DNA of 64,000 nt from Agrocybe praecox (lineage: Eukaryota; Basidiomycota; Agaricomycetes; Agaricales; Agrocybaceae), in NCBI GenBank assembly GCA_964017145.1, contig OZ024847.1:248001-312000 (forward strand), in the 5' to 3' direction. Under the pieces are notes generated by a model, which saw nothing but the letters and a program-made list of their open reading frames with translations, did no database searches and was not told where the DNA came from. Shown in pieces: positions 1-12,214 of this stretch; positions within the stretch are counted from its first letter, which is position 1; each line of letters begins with the position of its first letter. The position numbers were made by a program, and so were the translations under genes.

Positions 1-1184
1 CGAGGATGTACGCTCGGGAGAATGAGAAGCAGGAAACTACTAGAGGCCCAAGGAGGGGTGAGAGAGGAGACCGAGAAGGGGTGATAGGGAAGACAGAAGG
101 GCGAGCAACAAGTAATTTGAGCCTGAGCCTGAGCCTGTACGACGGTCTCCGCCAGCGTCAAAGTCGGCACGTGTAACAGCCGTCCTAGACTCAACCAAAC
201 ACGCTCTGTCCTCCTCCACCAGCACCACTTCTTCTCCAAACTCCTCAAAGTCAAACACAAAATTCGCGCGCGACGAAGCGCCCCACGTCGACTTCTCACA
301 CGTCCCAAATCCCAATCGGGGCGCCACACCAAGAGATAGTCGGGCTCCTCATATGGTCCCACACGGCGAGGTGCCGCCCAGGCGAAGGAGGCGGGATGCC
401 GTTGGTCGTGGTGCAGCCCCCGCCGCCGCTGTTGGCGCGCGCGGGGTGCATGGAGTGAGAAGGAAGGGGCAAGGGCAGGACGGTGCAGAAGAAGGGCAAA
501 GAGGAGGAAGAGGGAAATACAACGACCGCCCGCTGTTCGATGCCGAAGGGACGTTCAGAGGGACCGAGGAGATCTTTGATAGGTCTCCTTATTCTTCCCC
601 CTCATCACCCTCATCCCAGTCATCACCCTCGCCCTCAAACGCTCCAGACACCGTATCAAGCGCGATCCGCGACGCCCTCGCCCGCTCCGAAGAGCGCGTT
701 GTGGGTGCGCCCATTGGGGAACACGGCCGTTCAGACATATTGAGAGGGGGTGTTGAGGGCTTTGGAGGTTGCTGGGGCTAGGGAGGGTCCTTACGCTGGT
801 TCTGGTCCTTATGCTGGTCGTGGTCCTTACTCTCGTTCTGGTTCTGGTTCGAGTGGAGCAGCAGCAGCGGGTGGTGGTGGAAATGAAGGAAGAGGATGGG
901 GAGAAAGAGAGGTATACGCATTCAGACAACGCAAGGCGGACGACGACCTCGGGTCCGTGTTGGGTGAAGTCGAGGATGCGAAGAGGCGTGCTTCGAATGG
1001 GGCTGGCAGCACCAGCACCAACAATACTTCACGTCCGCCTGTGCCGCAGATGTCGATGAAGACGCAAGTGGCGGGGATGCCTACGCCTACACGCACAACG
1101 AAATTATCCTCGAAGGGATCGAAGAGAGTCTAAAGAGGGGCCATGACGGAGGGGGCTTTATAGACCTACGAAATTGGTACAATC
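1..1184 (+). pseudogene. Helicase fragment H1 (middle of the N-terminal half)
   Basis: This stretch aligns with positions 26295-27416 of the intact helicase gene H3, which is the low-complexity N-terminal half before the catalytic core. It enters the window already inside the gene. Similarity stops at about 1184, where H3 carries on toward its Q motif but this copy runs into unrelated sequence. The reading frame is broken: the peptide similarity jumps between frames near 740-780 and again downstream. No helicase motif (Q, Walker A, DEAD) is present, so the fragment cannot encode a helicase. The 3' breakpoint is the same as in copy H2 (near 12047), so H1 and H2 were probably truncated once and then duplicated. 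Confidence 0.85.
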
Positions 1185-1188
1185 CATA

Positions 1189-1355
1189 CTTTCGTTTGAA
1201 CGCGCGTATCTATTTTGCCTGAGTCCCTATACTAGTCACATGTTCGTCGTGTCGTTAAATTGGTCAAATGGAAATAGTCCCCTTCTTGGACCATACCATG
1301 ACCCGAATGCACGAAAGGGCTTTGCTAACGAGATAAGTAGTTGATCACTTTTGTT
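1189..1355 (+). repeat. Repeat X, copy 1
   Basis: A segment of about 165 bp directly follows the truncated helicase and recurs at 12053-12214 in the same orientation and at about 18348-18477 in the opposite orientation. In all three places it is followed on the right by the same sequence beginning GTGAAGAA. I see no coding potential in it. Confidence 0.7.
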
Positions 1356-1534
1356 GTGAAGAAAGATAAACCGCGATGTAAGCTAGGAGTCCTCCCCTAT
1401 TAATACATACATACGTACACTAATACGGCCTATTTGGTAAGTAAGCACTACGAGGAAGACGGTCGACTATTACCCTACATAAGTACACCGATGCGACGAC
1501 GCGTAAGTACGTCCTAAAATAGATCACTTGGTTT
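1356..1534 (+). repeat. Left part of chimaeric repeat R (helicase-promoter-like)
   Basis: The sequence starting GTGAAGAA, through the TACA-rich microsatellite to the CCTAAAAT box near 1515, matches the left part of repeats R2 (12215 on) and R3 (18478 on) and resembles the region upstream of the helicase genes. Similarity ends at about 1534, so this copy is truncated on its 3' side. Confidence 0.6.
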
Positions 1535-1639
1535 GAGGCCATCGATGCGGCAATACGAGTCACCACCTTTTTTAACTTGATTGCTCTGGGTGTTTTATTC
1601 TTTACAACTTCCGCCAATTTTTTTGGGGGGGATGCTAAA

Positions 1640-2830
1640 CCCCGAAGGATTATCTCTGAGATTTGGTGGCCGCTTGTCGTCTTGAACCAGTTCTGTCTAC
1701 AGAACGCCCCATCGCAACTCTGAAAATAATGGGAGCAAGAGCTTATGTATTTCAGGTGAGCTTTACTTTTGACATATTCTAATAGTCCCCTGGGACTCAC
1801 AATAAATGTTTTGTATGTGGACTCAAGTCCATTGCTATACGGCAAGCCACATCCCCGAAAGACAGATAAAATGACCCCAATTATACCTAAAGGGAGAGCT
1901 GATTCAACGAGAACCTCAATGATTCCAGTGTATTGACGCATTGACGATCGAAGCTGAGGGACTTCCTGAGATAGGAGGCTAGCGTTTCGATGAGCGGAGT
2001 ACAGAATTCTATCCGCGATGAGTGCGGTGAGTCACAGATTCAAGGTGCTGGCCAGGGATACCCATAGAACCGACAGAACTGTCGTCAATTTACTGCCGTT
2101 TTGTACAGAATTCAAGACTAGCGTCACAATGGACATCACTGTAGAATCAAGATTATTGAGTGTATGGTCGGAGCAGTGGTAACTCAGAACTTACCAGTCA
2201 ATGTAAGAACATTAAGGAAGGAATGAACAAGACCTTCCAACTTCTGTTCCAAATGATGTAGCAGAGGTAGAGCTATAATAGTGTCAATTCTTTTAATATG
2301 CTTGGAGATGGTTCCCTTCGCGTACCAGGAGCGAGCCGTTCAAAAAGCCTGCAAAATAACACCAACATTTGATATGACCGAGAACCACATATTGGAAAGT
2401 TCCTGTGATCTATTCACATCATTTACCCTTCATATGCGTTCCCCATCCAGGCGCAGATGCACAGGAAAAGCGTCATGAATCCGTATGTGATGTAAAAACC
2501 TCTCGTTTTCGGACTTTTGCATTTTTGCCGTCGGAGGAGGTAGCACGAGTGGAGAAAAGGTTGTTAAGTTTTTTATTATATGGTACTGGAGTCGACGAAC
2601 TTACCGAGATAAAAGCCTTCTAGTGCGTTGCCCACATAGAATGAGATTTCGAAGGATGACGGCGAAGGTACTACATCCATAGCGAGCCGTTGACCCAGGG
2701 ACATTGTATCGTCTGCACTTGCATTTCAAGGATGGTTGTGGCGTTGATCTTTTACAACGGTGCATCTTTTTAACACTCATCATTTTGGTACGTGTAAGGA
2801 TTGCTTTTATGCCTTTCTAACATTCAGTAG
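1640..2830 (-). pseudogene. Decayed seven-helix membrane protein gene
   Basis: Read on the minus strand, pieces between about 2790 and 1640 give features of a common agaricomycete multi-pass membrane family. There is an exon whose product ends VGNALEGFYL, then a hydrophobic exon near 2280-2190. A longer exon follows (about 2120-1800), with a transmembrane stretch, an ALIADRILY-like intracellular segment and the typical ESALPLGIIGVI helix. The frame contains an in-frame TGA just before TALIAD (near 2031). The splice phase toward the C-terminal exon near 1720 does not work, and the frame in the 2640-2780 exon also breaks. I therefore call it a pseudogene. No convincing start codon was found. 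Low-similarity paralogs of other families occur at 3367-5160 and as family B. Confidence 0.55.
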
Positions 2831-3366
2831 GTATTGTAACGACCTATAAGGACGTATTGACCCACGCCGCCGAAGCTTTCGGTCAAAATTGGACTGGTAT
2901 AACTTGTTTCTCGAACCTCGCGAGCTGATATCCAAATCAATTCCGGACACGCTGGGAAACAAAAACCTTGTTTCAATCCTGAATGGACCAGACTGGGGTG
3001 GCTACCCTCTGGATGCGCTGAACAACCTGGCAAGGTGATGGCAGGCAGGAGAAGAGATGACACGTAGTACTATCAGGGTAGGTATCCCCACGGCTACATA
3101 TGGATGTCCATGGATCCAATAACGTGGGTATGGCTTTTCCTAGGCTTTTCCCAACTCGGACGACCTCCCCACATCCGAGACGCTGCATCTTCGCATCAAT
3201 GGGCGTATCGAGGCGGCTTTGATGCATCCATCACACGCGCATCAATGGTGTTCGAATGCGCCTTGATGGTTTTGCATTCTTCAGGCCCATAAAACCTGAA
3301 GTTCGGCGATCAAGAGTTCATAAATATTATTTAGAAGACGTTTCGATATGTATAAGAGTAGTAGGA
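2831..3366. other. No gene assigned; short open frames only
   Basis: On the plus strand 2845-3042 is open for about 60 codons without a start codon, and the opposite strand is also open (2824-3063). I recognise neither product. The rest shows nothing. Confidence 0.3.
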
Positions 3367-5160
3367 CTATCTACTGAGGGTATCAGGTACGCTTGTGGTT
3401 GTTGATGGTGTTCCGAATGTCAATGGTCCCAGCGAATTTGCGTGATAATTATTCCTAGTATGAGGCGCCGTAGCGTTGGTGCAGTGAACGTTGGTATCTT
3501 CAGCTTGGGCCCAAACGTGACCGCGGATATTGAGGACAAGGCGGTTGGCTATAACACAGGGCAAGGCAATTGAGAATCCAAGAGAGGATTCCTGGAGCTC
3601 TCCCTACATCACCAATATTTAAGTATAGCATCTGGATTAGACGTTGATGACCTGCTTACACGTGCGTATATGAAGATCAAGAGACTAGTAAAGTAGCTGG
3701 CGACAATTCTTCATTTTGGAACGAATCTCAGTGTATTTGTAAGCAGTAGAAGGGGTTTAAATATACTCACGCTATGAAGTATATAACGGAGTCACGAAAC
3801 AAGATATCAGATAGGCGTTGACCGCTCTTATGGAAAGAGAAGGCTCCAGAGTTTCTCCTGATTTGTATTCCACGGGTAACTGCCAAGGCACAAAGGAAGG
3901 TCTCAAAACACAATATCGGAACCCAAAACATATGCAGGTTTTGGAATGTGGTACTTATGCCAACGCAGAACCTGCCGCTTGGTATTTCAACTGCAAGCGC
4001 TGCGCAAAGTATTCGGTTATCGTACAATTGAAACATGAATGTTTTAAGCTCACCTTGGAATGTGGATAAAAAAATACCAAGGATTACGGCCGACGCCGAA
4101 GCTTGGAGAATGAAGAAGGCTATCATAGTTCCTATGATTATCCTATTGTTTGGATAGAAAGCATATATACGAAGTTGAAGAATTCCTGTCATAAGTGGTC
4201 GGGAGATTATTGCGCGGGACAGGAACCTACGAGAAAATGTGATCCTTACCTTGGATAATCATACTGAATGCTAAGCCCGTCCATGATTGCCATTCAATGA
4301 ATTGACGACCTAATTTCAGGGGAAAGGTTTTATCACGATCAGATTCAGATCGAATCATTAATTGAATGAACACCTACAGCTGTCACACAAAGTAAAGGAT
4401 AGGAATAAGTCACTGATATGTGAGGGAAAAAACCCTGCATGATAGCTACTTACAACTAAAGTCCCGAAATCAGTAAGGGAGTGTGATGTTGGGATAAATG
4501 TTGCTTACGATATCCGAAACAGAGGGAAACAATAGGCCTGTGGTACATATAATTCAATCAAAAGATTGTCCCTTTGACGAGTTACATTTGATCAATCTGA
4601 CATACCATGGAAGTCTATTCTACGAGGTAGACGTTCATAATTGCTCGGAGTAAATCAAACCACTTACATTACAGTAGCCAGAGCATAATATCGATTCTTA
4701 GGTGATTGAGTGAGCCTCAGTTAGACGGAGGAAGCAAAGGAACCGGCTTACTAGCATAAACAAAACCATTCCCAGTGATGATCTTTTGGACTGTGGATAG
4801 ATGGAAGATCATTAGGCGGTATTAAGGGTTCGTGTGAGGAGAGATGCATACCCAAATCAAATCTATCTCTTGATCCAAAGTAAGGACTGTTGATATGATA
4901 TGGGATGGTCGTACGTTGCGTAGAGTTGGGTTAGCTAGCGTAGTAATGGTAGTAGTTGCAGCGACGCACAGTAGTCGTAGAGGATTATAGCTCCGGCTGA
5001 TACTACAGGAAAAATGAAATATCACTTGAATTAGTTCGCCATTCAGAAGCTCGATAGATTTCGTTTAAAAAATGTGCAGTGCAAGGGGCAACTCACAGTG
5101 ACTATAGCGGACATATTGGATATCTAAGTAACCTTGAAATATAGAGTCTGGTGTCGCCAT
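3367..5160 (-). CDS. DUF6533-family seven-transmembrane protein
   Basis: This is a multi-exon minus-strand gene that looks intact. Exon 1 starts with ATG at 5160 (MATPDSIFQGYL). After a GT-AG intron the next exon gives an ILYDY segment. After another short intron comes LTLDQEIDLIW, the hallmark of the DUF6533 domain. Small exons around 4790 and 4695 continue with KRSSLGMVLFML and NRYYALATV. Exons near 4315-4255 and 4192-3767 encode QSWTGLAFSMIIQ and the RIYAFYPNN helix, then further membrane segments including FWVPILCFETFL. The last exon (about 3595-3367) carries a conserved ALPCVIANRLVLNIR tail, then a Ser/Thr-rich end and stop. The family is widespread in Agaricomycetes, is predicted to be in membranes, and has no established function. 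The exons between about 4640 and 4400 and at 3767-3600 are only approximately placed. Confidence 0.7.
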
Positions 5161-6371
5161 AGAGGTCGTTGCTGGTGGTGGTGTGCTGAGTGCTCTTCGA
5201 GATAAAGGACGCAAGAGGAGATGAAGCTCCATTAATCACCCGCCTTAGAGAGTACGAGGCTGACTTATACTATACAGTGTTTTAAACATAGTTATTGATA
5301 GCTCGCAGCTACTTCCATTGTTATCAGCATGTCAGGCTAGTATGTGATGGCAGCATAATTGCTGATAGTCTGATGTGATTCAGAGCCCTCGGATGATATG
5401 TAGATATAGAAGCCTCAAGCAGAATTCTGTCGTTGGGGATAGACCATGGTCAGGCTCCTCATATGAAATCAAAATCAGTAGACATATGCACTTGCGGAGA
5501 TACAGGGAGATACAGCATTCACTTTTTGGAGTCGCATTAAAAGGCTTGGTTTGCGTTCCTTGCATTCTACTTGAGATGTGTATGGCGCTATCGTTAGTGT
5601 CTGCTGTAGGTGCTGCTTGATTTTGTTCCGACGTTGTCTTTGTCCCCCGCCATTCAGATTAAAAATTATTTCAACATGGGGTCTATATCTCGAGAAACGA
5701 ATGCTATACACATATTTTTAGTGCGTAAACATCTTTCGAAGTCACTTTAGAAGCGCAATATTTTCCCATGCAGTACTAGCCTGAGTATTTTGTAACTTCG
5801 CTTGCCAGTGATTTATCCACTACGCCGCATTTTTGCCATATACCAGAAGGTATATCCATAATCCACCCCCACCACACGAACGTACTGTAGCACCCTGGTA
5901 AACTTTTGTAAATTAGTAGAGCGGTAATCAAAGAATTTGCATGTCTAAAAAACCGCGAAAGTAAGTCAGTTCGGTGTGACGGACGGAACATCTTAAATCT
6001 GGTTGATACGTAGCAGCCACAAAAAAACAAATCTAACTGTTTGCGCGAGAATACAGAGCGCGGCAAATGCATGAGAATATTGAGTGGCAAAGTCTGGATG
6101 GACAAAATAACTATGATTAGAGCTTATTCCAAGATATTACTTCACTTTGTGAACGGCATTCCTTTTCCTCCCATTCATGGTCAAGCTTTCCTGCATTTGG
6201 TCGTTACATATCTAATCTTATCTTGAAATGTAACCTAAAAAGTAGACCGTGACCTTAACTGTGACATAGATGGTCCGTGCGTAAAATCCCAATATGGTGG
6301 TGCGGTTCCCACGCGATGAATTGGGGTGAATTGGGGCGGTTTAGAAACGAATCCTTAAAGGGACTCGTAAA
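5161..6371. other. Intergenic region without recognisable gene
   Basis: Only short unconvincing open frames occur (the longest is 109 codons on minus, 5776-6105). I see no family resemblance, no repeat shared with the rest of the window, and no RNA gene. Confidence 0.4.
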
Positions 6372-7106
6372 AAGCCCTGATAGACCCAATGATTTTCATC
6401 ACATGACTAGTGACGGCAATTTTTTCAAAATAAAAACAAAAATCGAATATCATTCTCTTCCGCTGACCAGGACGACGGGGAGGATACGCGTAGAACATTG
6501 AACCTAGAACGGACAACTAGAACGTGCTGCTGTACAACACTCTCGCTCGCAGCTTCGCTCGTTGAATTGGGCGGCCGTGTCGCTATTTGGCGGGCGGTGG
6601 TTTAGCACAGACGACTACGACGAAGGTTGGACTATTATTTCTTCTCTTCGCTCGGACAAGCAAGACATAATACCACAACCATACTGCGTATCATACACAA
6701 CCAATGACTTATAGTGAACAAAAATGGCATCGACCCTATCCCAGTGCATCCTAACGACGACTACGACAGGCGGACACGCGCTTATCACTTCTGCCCAAAG
6801 ACTCCATCATACCATACGAGTAAATATGGCAATTTTTTAACAAAGGTGAGAAAGAGGAAGAGACGCACAGTTGTCAAATATCGAGTCTACTCTCCTGGGT
6901 ATTCTTCTGTATGACAGTGCAATTTGACTGGCTGCTCAATCTGTCGTCTGGATTAAATTGAAATTAGATTATGTTCAGATCTTGAAACGCGGGGCCGTAC
7001 ATCACTGCTACCCCACTCCCTGATCCACCGAATAGGATGGTTTCCATTTTGTTTTCTGTCGATACTGAAACCCACTTAAGTCCTACAATATCACACTTCG
7101 AACCAA
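6372..7106 (+). repeat. Chimaeric repeat R1 (helicase 5' end + segment Z)
   Basis: The first part (to about 6800) matches the helicase promoter and roughly the first 75 nt of its coding sequence (the ATG context and the CTATCCC-GTGCATC start of exon 1 are recognisable but degraded). The second part, called Z here (about 6803-7106, starting CCATCATACC and ending at CGAACCAAT), has no helicase similarity and is the same in every R copy. R1 ends about 190 bp before the start of gene B1. Related copies are at 12215-13145, 18478-19415, 22321-22628 (Z only) and 42448-42978 (minus). Confidence 0.75.
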
Positions 7107-7298
7107 TCTCTGTAGATTTATCTTTAGAGTGGTCGATCAATTAATTAATGAGCATGTTGATAAGAATCAAAGTGGCGATCAACTCGCAATCGCTTAGTTA
7201 TCTCCTCAGATCAAGCTATTCAAGTACGATGCAAAAAAGAGTATTTAAATCCTGTAGTTTGACGCATACAGTAAGTTCCAGTGTCCGCGCACCTTCAC

Positions 7299-8383
7299 AT
7301 GCAGACATTCTCTGATCTCATTTCAACACAGGCTGGTCAAGAGGCCTTAGTACGCAACCTCCTAATCAGCTGCGTCTTAAATTATCTATTAACAGGTACG
7401 ACTATTATATATCTTTTCTAATCGGTTACACATTTGGCTATGACCTACTTGCTATTTTTAGGAGCTTATATCGCCATATATTTTGCCACGGTGTACATGT
7501 ATTGTACGACTCATGATTAACACTTTTAAATGCTACTAACTCATCGCACGGCTTTTTAGTGCGCAAAAAATCCAATGCAGATTTTTCAAAAGAGCGTTGC
7601 ATGGTTATTACTCTCATCAGTAGTCTTTTCCTACTTCAGGTGTACTCAGTGGCCATGACAATCTATTGGCAAGACCGAATCACCACCTTAATGGGAGCCA
7701 CCAGACAATCCGAGGCTATGGCAATTTATCAGAGGGTACCTCCAATTTGGCATCTGTTTGATAACATTGCATATTATGCAACATTTATTTTGGCAGACTT
7801 GCTTATGGTGATAGTCAATTTTGGGATTCAATATAGATCAGCTACTGAGAAAAATATTTGTGGCATAAAATATAGATTTGGAGGTGTTATCGTGTATGGG
7901 GAAGCTCTTACATCGTTATTTCAGTTCCATTGGTCCTAATTTTTACTGAAGTTGGTGTGTACTGGGTCAGTCTTACCTTTTATGTTTAGTGGCTAATTAG
8001 TTCAAACATACATAGGTATATTCATCGCTATGATAATTGTTATGTCGGTCAACATCGGCCATATAACAACTTCATTGGATGCATTATTTGATCGACTTCA
8101 AGATGTATTATATGTCATGACAGCCTCCATAAGCCTGTTGGTGACCTACCTGATATGCCGCAGAATATATTCTTCTCAAAATAGTTTCAAGGACAACAAA
8201 TTCAAAAGCATCATGGAGCTTCTCATCCAGTCATCAGCAATTTACACAACTGCAATTGTGTTGACCCTATCAGTAAGCGGTACTCCTCGTCCTGATGCCC
8301 AACGGAGCAGCGTATTATTTTTTGCCGATATCTATTTAGCCACAGTGCTTGCGTCAATTTCTGTGAGAGCATTGTTTTTTTAA
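7299..8383 (+). CDS. Seven-helix membrane protein, family B copy 1
   Basis: I model five exons: 7299-7395, 7462-7503, 7560-7807, 7876-7954 and 8016-8383. They join to an 834-nt frame, 277 residues. The product has hydrophobic helices throughout and the ILADLLMIWRCYRVWG segment typical of agaricomycete integral-membrane proteins of receptor-like topology; function is unknown. An apparent TAG and frameshift near 7990 both lie in the last intron (7955-8015, with a CTAAT branch site), so the gene is not broken. Intron 1 here has a GT donor, while copies B2 and B3 have GC at the same place. It is followed by helicase copy H2, as B2 is by H3 and B3 by H4. The exon structure is fully conserved among the three copies. 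Confidence 0.8.
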
Positions 8384-9740
8384 TTTTGTATGTGATTTCT
8401 GATCAGAACCATGAGTAGGGACTAGGACCAACTTTAATGGTAGCTCGCGTGAGCATGCTAGTGCGGGAGGAGGACAGACAATTTATGAAAGAGGTTTCAA
8501 TTTTACAGTTCCGACACGATGCTTCATCTTCTACACAGGCCAGAATAACAAGTATCTAACCATATTTTGACTCAAATCATCCTCCTCGTGCCAGTGTTTG
8601 TGTACCGCACTAGCAATTGAATCTCGTGTGACATTAGCTCTCTGAGCGTGGGAATGCGCACTTCTCTGTGTGTCCAGACGGCGTAAAGTTTGTTCAATTT
8701 TCGATTCAATACACAAGGTGCGTATCTAACCAATGCTCAGTATTTACCGTATATACCGACGCGGAGGAAGAATCATTATCTGATAGAAAATTCTTAGAAT
8801 CATACATACATACACACTAAAATCAACTTCTCTGCAGGCAATCGCTGTTGTGTTAATTGTTGAAGGATTATATGAAAAGCGTTACGCGATGTAAGCTGGG
8901 AGTGATGAGTCTGACTGGTTGGATACCCTAGTGATACATACATACATTATTACATACGTTAGTATGGACTGCTACCCAGAAGTACTAATGAAGCAATAGT
9001 TGGCAGGCTTGTTCATTGAACGCGCTACCAGTGCGAGGCGCCCACCGAGTTTGATCATAGCTAAGGAGAGGATGGAAGGTTGTAAGCAAGTAATTGAATG
9101 TTATTTAGTTTAGCTTGAATGATGATTATTCGGCTCCATCTTGCTTCTACTGCTCTTGTTTCTGGGTGATAATTGGGAAGAAGAGAACCCGAACATCACC
9201 AACGACGCGACGCGCCGGTCCTAAAATAAATCAAGACCCCCGACTCCCGAGAGCCCGAGCCACAGGACCCCAAGCCCGAGTCGGCCAGCCAATCACATGA
9301 CGAGTGACGGCCATCCATCAACGTTTTTGGGATATTCAAAATAGTTCCGACGACGACGACGACGACGACGACTATAACGGGGACGACAAGCAGACAGGTG
9401 CTGAAGCAGAGTCAAAGCTAAAGCTGAAGGTGTAGGAGAACTTCGCTTTGGGTCTGCGACAGACAGACAAATAGACACTCGCTGGACTTGACTTTCGACT
9501 TTTGTATTGGTCGTGTTGTGTCGCTCTTTTGCTCACGGACGACGACGACGCAGGGTCCACTTTTACAACGTCGGTCGTTATTTGAACTTGGACCTGGATC
9601 ATCATCAACATTCCTTCTCTTCTTCTTCGCTCGGACGACAAGAACACAATACCACAATCATACCGCACACGACATACCGAGTATACCGCGTATATACCGA
9701 AAAATGTCATACACAACCAACGACATCTAATAACCAAAAA
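8384..9740 (+). other. B1-H2 intergenic region with degraded helicase promoter
   Basis: The sequence is colinear with 23894-25441 (between B2 and H3). It holds the 3' flank of B1, TACA-type microsatellite stretches, the CCTAAAAT box near 9220, a GAC trinucleotide run at about 9351-9372, and the pyrimidine-rich helicase promoter. At 8740-8742 (GTA) it preserves the empty target site of the transposon found at 24287-24563. Confidence 0.65.
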
Positions 9741-12047
9741 ATGTCATTAACCCTATCCCGGTGCATACACCTGCACTCAACGAAATGCAGACAACACGCG
9801 CTCATTGCGGCTGCTGCGTCGTACTTCTCTTCTTCGTCCTCTTCCTTTTCGTGCGTCGACTGCACCCTTTGGATTGTCTCCGGGCGTAGGCGTAGGGAGA
9901 GTCAGAGCATCAGGACTTGCAGCAGGACTAAGAACGAGAAAACTCCGCATGGCGATGGCGTTGTTCCATAGCACGCCTGTTGGGATGTATGGTATGCGTG
10001 CTTTTTTCTTCTTGTTTTCAGTCTTTACTTCTTTCTACGCGTCTTTCTGTGCGTTTTATTTTCCTATATATTTCTTAAATCTTTCCTTTCCTTACGTGTT
10101 CCCTACGTAGTATTCGTTTTACCTCTTCTTTTCTCCCCTTTCTCTCTCGTCTTTTTCGCGCACCGCATCCCCTCGTTTGTCCCTGTCCGCTGAACCCTTC
10201 TTTCCTTACATTTTCTTCTCTCCTTTTTTACTGGACGCCTTCCCCTCTTGCATAATACATGAAGTACAATGACTAACCTACTTTTATTTCCCCCCAAAAA
10301 ATAGCCTCGCGAAACAAAAATCCTCTTCCTCCTCCCTAAAATCAAACCCAAAATCAAAACTAAAATTCACCCTAAAAAAACCCAAACAAAAACACCACCA
10401 CCAAAACCTTCGTCTTCATCATCTTCCTTCAAGTCCAAGAAAAGCACATCGTCGTCGTCGAAATTGGCTTCTTTGTCGCCTATCAGACCTTCCAACTCGA
10501 ACGGCAACTACAATGCAACCAGGATGAACGCGAACAGGTACCCCCAAGGACATGGAAGAGGCAAGGCGGACACGCCGCCGGACGGCACGAATGTGTTTGA
10601 TGAGCTTGGTGCAGGTGCAGGCAGATGGGGGCTCGAACGGGGTCCCGGAGGAAGAGATGCTGGCAGAGACGGTGGCAGAGACGGTGGAAGAAGCGGCGAA
10701 AAAGGCAAACCCCAGTCGTATAAATCCCGTTCGAGGATGTACGCCCGGGAGAATGAGAAGCAGGAAGCTAGAGATGTAAGGAGGGGAGACGGAGAGCACG
10801 AGCACCAGCTGGGGGTGTGATAGGGAAGCCCGGAAGGCGAGCAGCAAGTACTTTGAGCCTGGGCCTGTTACACCTATACGACGGCCTCTGTCAGTGTCGA
10901 GGTCGGGGTCGAAGTCAACCACCACAGGGCCACGTGTAACAGCCGTCCTGGACTCGACTAAACATGCTCTGTCTTCCACCAGCACCAGCACCTCAGAGTC
11001 AAAGTCAAACTCAAGATTCGCGCGCGACGAAGCGCCCCACGTCTACTTCTCACACGTCCCCAATCCCAATCGGGGTGCCACGCCCAGAGATAGTCGTGCC
11101 CCTCATAGGGGTCCCACACGGCGAGGTGCCGCTCAGGCGGAGGGGATGGGATGCTGTTGGTCGCGGGGCGCATGGAGTGAGAAGGAAGGGGCAAGGGCAA
11201 GGGCAAGGGCAGGACGGTGCAGAAGAAGGACAAAGAGGAGGAGGGAAATACGACGACCGCCCGCTGTTAACGTTCGATCCCGAAGGGACGTTTAGAGGGA
11301 CCGAGGAGATCTTCTTGGATAGGTCTCCTTATTGTCCCCCTCATCCCACTCATCCCACTCAAATGCGGAGCCCAACGAACCAGACACTGTATCAAGCGCG
11401 ATCCGGGACGCCCTCGCCCGCTCCGAGGTGCGCCGATCGCGGAACGCATGCCGTTCAGGCATAAAGTGCAGATTGAGAACGGGGTATTGAGGGCTTTGGA
11501 GGCTGCGGGTCAGGCTCGTGACCAGCCGCAGAATAAGATATCGCGAAGCGATGGAGAATCTCGGGTATATCGAGGTTCTGCACCGACACCTCATATAACG
11601 GCCTGTCACAGGTCTAGCTGCGGGTCCTCATTAATCATTCTGGTTCTGGTCCTTACTCTGGTTCTGGTCCTTACTCTGGTTCTGGTCCTTATTCTCGCTC
11701 TGGGCCTGGTTCGAGCGTGAGTGCGGCAAGAGCAGCAGGAGGAGGAAATGGAGGAGGAGGATGGGGAGAAAGAGAGGTATACGCATACATACAGCGCAAA
11801 GCAGACGACGACCTCGGGTTCATGTTGGGTGAAGTCGAAGCTGCGAAGAGACGTGCTTCGAATGGAGGTGGCAGCACCGACAACAGCACTTCACATTCGC
11901 GCCGGGTCGCAGATATCGATGAAGACGCAAGTGGCGGGCATGCATACACCTACACGCACAACAAGATCATCCTCGAAGGGATCGACGAGAGTTTAGAGAG
12001 GGGTCATGACGGAGGGTATTTTTATAGGCCTACGAAATTGGTACATT
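9741..12047 (+). pseudogene. Truncated helicase copy H2
   Basis: It matches H3 from its start codon: exon 1 is at 9741-9991 and the intron at 9992-10304 ends ATAG. Exon 2 homology then runs to about 12047, equivalent to H3 position 27410. Exon 1 is frameshifted: the frame that begins SLTLSRCIHL leaves the ancestral frame near 9860, while the mitochondrial-presequence-like end (LFHSTPVGMYG) is in another frame. Several more frame changes follow in exon 2. The entire helicase core (Q motif to motif VI) is absent. A tandem 18-bp repeat coding Ser-Gly-Pro-Tyr units (about 11636-11700) is longer than in H3. The 3' breakpoint is shared with H1. Confidence 0.88.
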
Positions 12048-12052
12048 CCATA

Positions 12053-12214
12053 CCTTCGTTTGAACGCGTATCTATTTTGCCGGAGTCCCTATACCAGCCA
12101 CATATTCGCCGTGTTGTCTTGGTCGAATAGAAATAGTCCCTCTCTTGGACCGTACCATGACCTGAATGCACGAAAGAGCTTTGCTGACGAGAGGAGTAGT
12201 TGATCGCTTTTGTT
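12053..12214 (+). repeat. Repeat X, copy 2
   Basis: Same segment and orientation as 1189-1355, directly after a truncated helicase copy. It is inverted at 18348-18477. Non-coding as far as I can see. Confidence 0.7.

Noticed and set aside
7955..8015. TAG stop and +4 frameshift in B1 as evidence of a pseudogene
   Set aside because: Both lie inside a GT-AG intron with CTAAT branch site. Splicing it restores the frame in B1 and B3 and it is also removable in B2.
7299..8383. Family B as STE3-type pheromone receptor of a mating locus
   Set aside because: Topology is similar, but the sequence shows none of the STE3 landmarks I know, and no pheromone precursor (short frame ending in a CaaX box) was seen nearby.
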